A stretch of 64,000 nt of DNA, taken from positions 1,860,001 through 1,924,000 of the forward strand of contig NZ_CP122537.1 in the NCBI RefSeq assembly GCF_029853695.1. Direction: 5' to 3'. The stretch's first letter is position 1; every line of letters starts with the position of its first letter. The notes beneath the pieces are model-generated. The model was not told the origin of the DNA. It searched no databases and worked only from the letters and a program-made list of their open reading frames with translations. Shown here in pieces: positions 58,829 to 64,000 of the stretch. Made by a program: the position numbers and the translations under genes. The stretch is from Jannaschia sp. GRR-S6-38. Its GTDB lineage: Bacteria > Pseudomonadota > Alphaproteobacteria > Rhodobacterales > Rhodobacteraceae.

Positions 58829-59665
58829 ATGGATCCCATCGCCAGCCGCATCGTCGACGTCTCGGGCATCCCCGTCGGCGGGTCCGAGCCCTTCGCCCTG
58901 ATCTCCGGCCCCTGCCAGCTCGAAAGCCTCGACCATGCGCGCATGATGGCCGAGCGGATCGCGGCGGCCTGCGCGCCCACGGGAACCCGCTTCGTCTTCA
59001 AGGCGAGCTACGACAAGGCCAACCGCTCCTCGCTTGGGACTGAGCGGGGCCTCGGGATGGAGGAGGGGCTGCGCATCCTCGACGCCATCCGCACCGAGTT
59101 CGGCTGCCCTGTCCTGACCGACGTGCACGAGCCCGGGCACTGCGCCCCCGCGGGCGAGGTCTGCGACGTGCTGCAGATCCCGGCCTTCCTGTCGCGCCAG
59201 ACGGACCTTCTGCTGGCGGCGGGCCGGACAGGCCGGACGATCAACATCAAGAAGGGCCAGTTCCTCGCCCCCTGGGACATGGCCAATGTCGCCGCTAAAG
59301 TCGCGAGCGCCGGCAACGAGAAGATCCTGCTCTGCGATCGCGGCACCAGCTTCGGCTACAACACGCTGGTCAGCGACTTCCGCGGCCTGCCCGTGATGGA
59401 GGCGACGGGCTACCCGGTGGTCTTCGACGCGACCCATTCCGTGCAGCAGCCGGGTGGGCAGGGCGGCCGGTCCGGCGGGCAGCGCGAATTCGCGCCGGTT
59501 CTGGCCCGCGCAGCCTGCGCGGTCGGCGTCTCGGCCCTGTTCATCGAGACGCATGAAGACCCCGACAACGCCCCCTCGGACGGGCCGAACATGATCCCCG
59601 TCGATCGGATGGAAGCGCTGATCGGCGAGTTGCGCGCCTTCGACGACCTGCGCAAGGGTCGCTGA
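58829..59665 (+). CDS. kdsA: 3-deoxy-8-phosphooctulonate synthase (KdsA)
   Basis: Condenses arabinose 5-phosphate and phosphoenolpyruvate to KDO 8-phosphate, 278 aa, TIM barrel. [18 protein letters not shown] (about 25-42), [22 protein letters not shown] and [11 protein letters not shown] are the family signatures. AGGAG at 58818 lies 7 bases before ATG 58829, favouring it over the GTG at 58823. Convergent with the enoyl-CoA hydratase gene. Confidence 0.96.
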   Translation: MDPIASRIVDVSGIPVGGSEPFALISGPCQLESLDHARMMAERIAAACAPTGTRFVFKASYDKANRSSLGTERGLGMEEGLRILDAIRTEFGCPVLTDVHEPGHCAPAGEVCDVLQIPAFLSRQTDLLLAAGRTGRTINIKKGQFLAPWDMANVAAKVASAGNEKILLCDRGTSFGYNTLVSDFRGLPVMEATGYPVVFDATHSVQQPGGQGGRSGGQREFAPVLARAACAVGVSALFIETHEDPDNAPSDGPNMIPVDRMEALIGELRAFDDLRKGR

Positions 59666-59671
59666 GGGGCG

Positions 59672-60280
59672 TCAGCCCGGCACCATCGCCTTGATCGCCG
59701 CGACGTGGCTGGCCTGCGTGTCGGCCAGGTCCTCCGCCATCTCGCGCGCCGCCGCCCGCGCGTCCGGGACCACGCGGTCCACCAGCCCGAAGGCCAGCGC
59801 TTCGGCGGCGTCCAGCCGCGCGCCCGCGGCGAGGATCAGCTTCGCGCGCGCCGGGCCGACCAGCGCGGCCAGTCGCGCGGGGTCCGACGGTTGCGGCAGG
59901 TAGCCCAGCTTGGCCACCGGATAGAAGAAACTGGCCTGCGGCACGGCCAGCCGGATGTCGCAGGCCAGCGCCATCCCGAAGGCCCCGCCGGCCAAGGTGC
60001 CGTTCAGCGCGGCGACCGGCAGGCCGGGAAACGCGGCCACGGCGCCCGACAGCCGCTCCCAGAGCGGCGAGGTCGCGAGGCCCGCACGCGCCTCGTCCAG
60101 GTCGGCGCCGGCGCTGAACACCGTGTCGCCGGCTCCGGTCAGCACCAGCAGGCGCGTGTCATGGGCTGCCTCGACGGCTTGGGCCAGATCCTCCAGCATC
60201 GCGGCGGTCAGCGAATTGGCGCGCCTGGTTCGGTCGATCGTGAGCGTCAGGACACCCGCCGCCGTCTCCTGCCGGATCAC
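59672..60280 (-). CDS. Short enoyl-CoA hydratase/isomerase-family protein
   Basis: Crotonase-fold protein of 202 aa, about 50 residues shorter than usual, missing most of the C-terminal trimerisation helices. DTVFSAGADLDEA (oxyanion loop) and GTLAGGAFGMALACDIRLA are present, but the first catalytic Glu position is a Gly/Met region (GGAFGMALA), so hydratase activity is doubtful; a thioesterase- or isomerase-like role is possible. GTG start 60280 overlaps the SDR stop (GTGA). Confidence 0.8.
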   Translation of the reverse strand: MIRQETAAGVLTLTIDRTRRANSLTAAMLEDLAQAVEAAHDTRLLVLTGAGDTVFSAGADLDEARAGLATSPLWERLSGAVAAFPGLPVAALNGTLAGGAFGMALACDIRLAVPQASFFYPVAKLGYLPQPSDPARLAALVGPARAKLILAAGARLDAAEALAFGLVDRVVPDARAAAREMAEDLADTQASHVAAIKAMVPG

Positions 60281-61038
60281 GTCAGGCCGATGCGGGCGCG
60301 CAGGCCCTCCTCGCGCAGCGACAGCTCGGTGCCGCGCAGGTCGTCGGCTTCGGGCGTGCACATCCACACCAAGGTCTGCGCGACCCATTCGGGCGAGATG
60401 TGATCGTCCCAATCGAGCTCCGCGACCGGACCGACGCCCGAGGCCTTGATTTGCCGCTGCATTTCGGTCGCCACCGTTCCCGGCGACAAACCCATCACGC
60501 GCAGCCGCTCGCCATGCTCGGCATGGGCGGCCTCGGTCAGCATCTTCGCGGCGGCCTTCGAGGTGCAATAAGCCGACCAGCCCGGCAAGGCCCGGTGCGC
60601 CGCCCCCGAGGAGATCGTGATCAGCGTCCCCGACCCCTGCGCCTCCATCACCGGGATCGCGGCGCGCAGGCCGTGATAGACGCCCTTGACGTTCACGTCG
60701 ATCACCGTGCCCCAGGCCTGCGGGTCCAGCTCGGCCATGTCGCCGATGGGTTCGATCACGCCGGCATTGTTGATGACGACGTCCAGCGATCCGAAGGCCT
60801 CCTGCGCCGCTTCCACCGCGGTCGCGACCTCGTGCCAGCGCGCCACGTCGCAAGGCACGGCCAGCGCCTGGTCGGAGCCGATTTCCTTCGCGAGATCGGC
60901 AATGGCGTCCGTGCCGCGGGCGAGCAGGACCACGCGGGCCCCGGCCGCGGCGAACGCGCGCGCCGCGCTGGCGCCGATCCCGCGCGACGCGCCGGTGATC
61001 AGGACGGTCTTGCCCGCAATTGCAGTCGTGTCGGTCAT
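60277..61038 (-). CDS. SDR-family oxidoreductase
   Basis: Classical SDR, 253 aa. VLITGASRGIGASAARAFA (about 12-30), NNAGVIEP and SAYCTSKAAAKML (Tyr-x3-Lys) are intact. CTPEADDLRGTELSLREE is an unusual C-terminal stretch. Coupled to the short crotonase-like gene downstream, suggesting consecutive steps on an acyl or hydroxyacyl substrate. Divergent from the DUF2125 gene with a 71-base gap. Confidence 0.88.
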   Translation of the reverse strand: MTDTTAIAGKTVLITGASRGIGASAARAFAAAGARVVLLARGTDAIADLAKEIGSDQALAVPCDVARWHEVATAVEAAQEAFGSLDVVINNAGVIEPIGDMAELDPQAWGTVIDVNVKGVYHGLRAAIPVMEAQGSGTLITISSGAAHRALPGWSAYCTSKAAAKMLTEAAHAEHGERLRVMGLSPGTVATEMQRQIKASGVGPVAELDWDDHISPEWVAQTLVWMCTPEADDLRGTELSLREEGLRARIGLT

Positions 61039-61109
61039 GGGGGCCTCCGGTTGACCCGGTCGTCGGGGTCGGCTTGAGTTGTCGGCATATCTCTACAGGA
61101 AGCGTCACC

Positions 61110-62570
61110 ATGTCGAAACATGCCTTCGCCGGGGCCGCGGCCCTCCTTCTCACGACCGCGCCCGCGGCTTGGGCCGAGCTGTCCGGCCCGGCGCTCTGGG
61201 CCGATTGGCAGGATTTCTACGGGCGGTTCGGGGGCGCGCTCGTCGCCGCCGACGAGCGCTACGAGGACGGCGTGCTGACGCTCGACGGCGTCCGCTTCGA
61301 AAACGATATCGGCGGCGCCGCGACCCGGAGCGAGGGCTTTGGCCCGATCCGCATGGTCGAGCAGGATGACGGCAGCGTCGCGATCGAATTGCCGCAGAGC
61401 TTCGAGATCTCGACCACGACGACGGTCGACGGCGAGAGCATCACGCAATCCGCGCAGCTGGCCAACGAGGGCCTGGAAATCGTCGCGCGCGAGGACGGCG
61501 CGCAGCGGGTCTACGACATGGCCGCCGACAGCGTGAGCTGGTCGATGGCGGATCCGGCCGGCGACGAAAGCGCGAGCCTCGGCATGATCCTGACCGGCCT
61601 CGTCTCGACCTACATCTCGGGCGGCGAGGATCCGAATGCCTTCGCGCAGACGCTCTCGGCGGATGGCGCGGCCGTCACCGTCGAGGCGACGGGGACGGAG
61701 GCGTTCTCGATGGCCTACGCGATGGAGGGCATCGCGTCGGATTTCGCGGGCGTTCTCGCCGGTGCGCCCGGGGGCGACGTGACCTCGCTGGCCGACCTTG
61801 GCCTCGTCTATGGCGGCGAGATGACCCATTCCGGCAGCACGCTGTCGCTGGACGGCACGGGCGACCAGGGTCCGTTCACGCTGACCGGCCAGTCGGAGGC
61901 GGGCGGCATCGAGGTCGCCATCGACGAGACGACGCTCAGCTACGGCGTCCGGTCGCAGGGCGGCGGCGTCACGGTCCAGACCGCGGCCTTCCCGCTGCCG
62001 GTCTCTGCCGCGATCGCCGAGCTGACGAGTTCGGTCACCCTCCCGGTCGGCGCGGGCCCCGAGGCGCGCCCGCTGGGCATGGAGCTCGTACTGCGCGACC
62101 TAGTCGTAGACGACTCGATCTGGAGCCTGTTCGACCCGACCGGCCAGCTGCCGCGCGATCCTGCGACCGTCGTCGTGGATGTCGACGGCAGCGCGGTGAT
62201 GACCGCCGACCTCTTCGGCGGACCGGAGGCGATGGCCCGGCTGCAGGGCCCGCCGGGCGAGCTGGAGGGCGTGACGATCAACGAGCTGGTGATTTCCTTC
62301 GCCGGGGCGGAGTTGCGCGGATCGGGCGACCTGGACTTCCCGACCCCCGATCCGACCACACCCGTGGGCTCGATCACCCTTGCGCTCGACGGTGGCTTCC
62401 AGCTGCTCGACAGCCTCGTGGCGCTGGGCTTCGTCCCGGCCGAGCAGGCGGGCTTCTTCAAGGGCATGGCCGGCGCGGTCTCGCGCCCGGTGGGCGACGA
62501 CCAGCTGGAATCGACCATCGAATTCAGCGAGGGCGGCGGCATCAGCGCGAACGGCATGCCGCTGCGCTGA
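61110..62570 (+). CDS. DUF2125-domain protein, probably periplasmic
   Basis: A 486-aa protein with a Sec signal peptide (MSKHAFAGAAALLLTTAPAA, cleavage after AWA about 23). The mature part is acidic and rich in beta-type repeats (VDGESITQSAQLANEGLEI, SLDGTGDQGPFTLTGQSEAG) as in DUF2125 proteins, whose function is unknown. The frame is open from 61020, but ATG 61110 with AGGAA upstream gives the signal peptide. Monocistronic, with a clear terminator after it. Confidence 0.82.
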   Translation: MSKHAFAGAAALLLTTAPAAWAELSGPALWADWQDFYGRFGGALVAADERYEDGVLTLDGVRFENDIGGAATRSEGFGPIRMVEQDDGSVAIELPQSFEISTTTTVDGESITQSAQLANEGLEIVAREDGAQRVYDMAADSVSWSMADPAGDESASLGMILTGLVSTYISGGEDPNAFAQTLSADGAAVTVEATGTEAFSMAYAMEGIASDFAGVLAGAPGGDVTSLADLGLVYGGEMTHSGSTLSLDGTGDQGPFTLTGQSEAGGIEVAIDETTLSYGVRSQGGGVTVQTAAFPLPVSAAIAELTSSVTLPVGAGPEARPLGMELVLRDLVVDDSIWSLFDPTGQLPRDPATVVVDVDGSAVMTADLFGGPEAMARLQGPPGELEGVTINELVISFAGAELRGSGDLDFPTPDPTTPVGSITLALDGGFQLLDSLVALGFVPAEQAGFFKGMAGAVSRPVGDDQLESTIEFSEGGGISANGMPLR

Positions 62571-62594
62571 CGCGGGCCCCGCGACCCGATCCGG

Positions 62595-62622
62595 AAGCGC
62601 CCCGCCCTCGTGCGGGGCGTTT
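62595..62622 (+). terminator. Rho-independent terminator after the DUF2125 gene
   Basis: Perfect 8-bp GC stem (62598-62605 with 62612-62619), extended by a G-T and two A-T pairs, 6-base loop, followed by a T-rich run (GTTTCCTTT). It sits 24 bases after the stop codon. One of the two clearest terminators in the window. Confidence 0.88.
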
Positions 62623-62694
62623 CCTTTCGGGCCGCCGCCTTGTGGGCCGGGGGTCGGCGGACTACCTCAGCGTCATCCCCACGCGAGCGAGCCC

Positions 62695-64000
62695 ATGCAA
62701 GATCTCTCCGACCTGACCGACGCCCTGCTCCACGCCGCCAAGACGGCCGGGGCCGAGGCCGCCGACGCCCTGGCGGTCGACGGCACCTCGGTGTCGATCG
62801 ACGTGCTGAAGGGCCGGCTCGAGCATGCGGAGCGGTCCGAGGGCGTCGAGATCGGTCTGCGCGTCCTGATCGGGCGGCGACAGGCCTGCGTCTCGGCCAG
62901 CGACACCCGGCCCGAGACCCTGTCGCGCATGGCCGAGCGCGCCGTGGCGATGGCCCGCGAGGCGCCCGAGGATCCGCATGTGGGTCTCGCCGATCCCGAA
63001 CAATTGGCCCGCGACTGGGACGTGGCGGGGCTGGACCTCGTCGATCCGGCGGATCCGCCCAGCCCCGAGGCGCTTCAGGACATGGCCGCGCGCGCCGAGG
63101 CCGCCGCGCTGGCCGTCGACGGCGTCAGCCAGGTGTCCGCCGCCGGCGCGGGCCATGGTGACCGGCGCATCTGGCTGGCCGCCACCAACGGCTTCGCCGG
63201 GGGCTATCGCCGCACCGGAACCTCGCTTTCCTGCGTCGCGATCACCGGCGAGGGCACGGGGATGGAGCGGGATTACTACGGCGACAGCCGCATCCATTTC
63301 GCCGATCTCGACGACCCCGAGACGGTCGGCCGGATCGCGGGCGAGCGCACGATCGCCCGGCGCGGCGCCACCAAGCCGCCCACCGGCGCCTGGCCCGTGA
63401 TCTACGACGAGCGGGTCGCGGGCGCGCTGATCGGGCATCTTCTGGGCGCGATCAACGGCACGAGCGTGGCGCGCGGCGCCAGCTTCCTGCGCGACGCGCT
63501 GGGCGCGGCGGTGCTGCCCGCGGGCCTGTCGCTGACCGAGGACCCGATGCTGCCCCGCGTCTCGGGCTCGCGCCCCTTCGACGGCGAGGGGCTGCCCGTC
63601 GCCCGCCGCGACATCGTCCGCGACGGGGTGCTGACCGGCTGGGTCACCGACCTTGCCACCGGACGGAAGCTCGGCACCGGCAGCACCGGGAACGCCGCGC
63701 GTGGTACCTCCGCGCCGCCTTCGCCCTCGACCTCCAACGTGATCCTCACGCAGGGCGAGCGCAGCCGCGCGGAGCTGATGGCCGAGATGGGCACGGGGCT
63801 TCTGATCACGTCGATGATCGGCTCCTCGATCAACGCCACGACGGGCGACTATTCCCGCGGCGCCTCGGGCTTCTGGGTCGAGAACGGCGAGATCGTCCGC
63901 CCGGTCAACGAGTGCACTGTGGCGGGTAACCTGCGCGACATGCTGCGCAGCATCGTGCCCGCCAACGACGCCCGCGCTTGGGTCGGGCGGCAGGTGCCGT
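62695..64000 (+). CDS. pmbA: TldD/PmbA-family metalloprotease-related protein (PmbA/TldE), 3' end cut
   Basis: About 435 residues are visible of a usual 445-450, so only the C-terminus is missing. It is the TldE/PmbA partner of the TldD protease, which degrades unfolded peptides and matures peptide antibiotics. SIDVLKGRLEHAERSEGVEIGLRVL lies near the N-terminus (cores LKGRLEHAE and GVEIGLRV). GAINGTSVARGASFLRDALG and TSMIGSSINATTGDYSRGASG are family motifs. The HExxxH metal site of TldD is absent, as expected for PmbA. ATG 62695 has no obvious strong ribosome-binding site. tldD is not in the window. Confidence 0.93.
   Translation, partial: MQDLSDLTDALLHAAKTAGAEAADALAVDGTSVSIDVLKGRLEHAERSEGVEIGLRVLIGRRQACVSASDTRPETLSRMAERAVAMAREAPEDPHVGLADPEQLARDWDVAGLDLVDPADPPSPEALQDMAARAEAAALAVDGVSQVSAAGAGHGDRRIWLAATNGFAGGYRRTGTSLSCVAITGEGTGMERDYYGDSRIHFADLDDPETVGRIAGERTIARRGATKPPTGAWPVIYDERVAGALIGHLLGAINGTSVARGASFLRDALGAAVLPAGLSLTEDPMLPRVSGSRPFDGEGLPVARRDIVRDGVLTGWVTDLATGRKLGTGSTGNAARGTSAPPSPSTSNVILTQGERSRAELMAEMGTGLLITSMIGSSINATTGDYSRGASGFWVENGEIVRPVNECTVAGNLRDMLRSIVPANDARAWVGRQVP

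Overview
The window is a GC-rich, gene-dense alphaproteobacterial chromosome segment, most likely from the Rhodobacteraceae (Roseobacter/Paracoccus group). That assignment is an inference from gene content: TRAP and TTT transporters, cho/bet choline genes, PhnCDE, a DUF2793 spike-type protein, KDO genes and a DUF2125 protein, with many 4-base start/stop overlaps. No tRNA, rRNA, CRISPR array, transposase or integrase was recognised. No stretch longer than about 260 bases lacks a gene. Both edge genes are cut: a glutaryl-CoA dehydrogenase at base 1 and a PmbA/TldE homologue at base 64000.

Bases 1-13435 (all minus) look like one long catabolic operon. In transcription order it holds a TRAP transporter (dctP-dctQ-dctM), an IclR regulator, a fused enoyl-CoA hydratase/3-hydroxyacyl-CoA dehydrogenase, a thiolase, a large and a small acyl-CoA dehydrogenase, a thioesterase, a nitronate-monooxygenase-like flavoprotein, an acyl-CoA ligase and glutaryl-CoA dehydrogenase. 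The set resembles the pim (pimelate, dicarboxylic acid beta-oxidation) operon of Rhodopseudomonas, here with its own importer and the terminal glutaryl-CoA step. Bases 13546-17948 hold rmlCBDA (dTDP-rhamnose), translationally coupled to an enolase-superfamily enzyme. A UDP-glucuronate-epimerase-like gene diverges from them. Bases 19126-23574 are a Pho-box-preceded phnDCEE cassette with an overlapping HAD phosphatase. Bases 23588-26845 are the divergent oxyR/katG pair.

Bases 26854-41627 form the most unusual region. One block is a TctCBA transporter followed by a ThDP-dependent enzyme and an LhgO-like FAD oxidase. Divergent from it are a LysR regulator and a TauE-family permease. Converging on these is an operon with a complex-II-like enzyme (FeS subunit, two small membrane anchors, flavoprotein), a two-subunit class I fumarase-type hydratase and a class III CoA-transferase inserted between the hydratase subunits. 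The flavoprotein has Cys where complex II normally has the FAD-linking His. An identical 11-base sequence lies in the tctC/lysR intergenic region and just upstream of the complex-II-like operon, which suggests a single regulon. Together the parts suggest an undescribed pathway of the form succinate analogue, fumarate analogue, malate analogue, CoA thioester.

Bases 41767-43970 encode a tungstate importer (tupBCA) with a 7-codon leader ORF. Bases 43974-45718 hold a divergent BKACE enzyme and SDR. Bases 45831-52487 are the choline-to-betaine system: choXWV facing betI-betB-betA across a palindromic operator. Bases 52489-54234 encode an orphan DUF2793 spike-like protein. Bases 54487-59665 are a surface-polysaccharide operon (ugd, glycosyltransferase, kdsD, kdsB, kdsA). 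The end holds a small enoyl-CoA hydratase/SDR pair, a DUF2125 protein with a clear terminator, and pmbA. A recurring architecture is a GC-rich stem-loop right after the substrate-binding-protein gene in all four transport operons where that gene comes first (dctP, phnD, tctC, choX).
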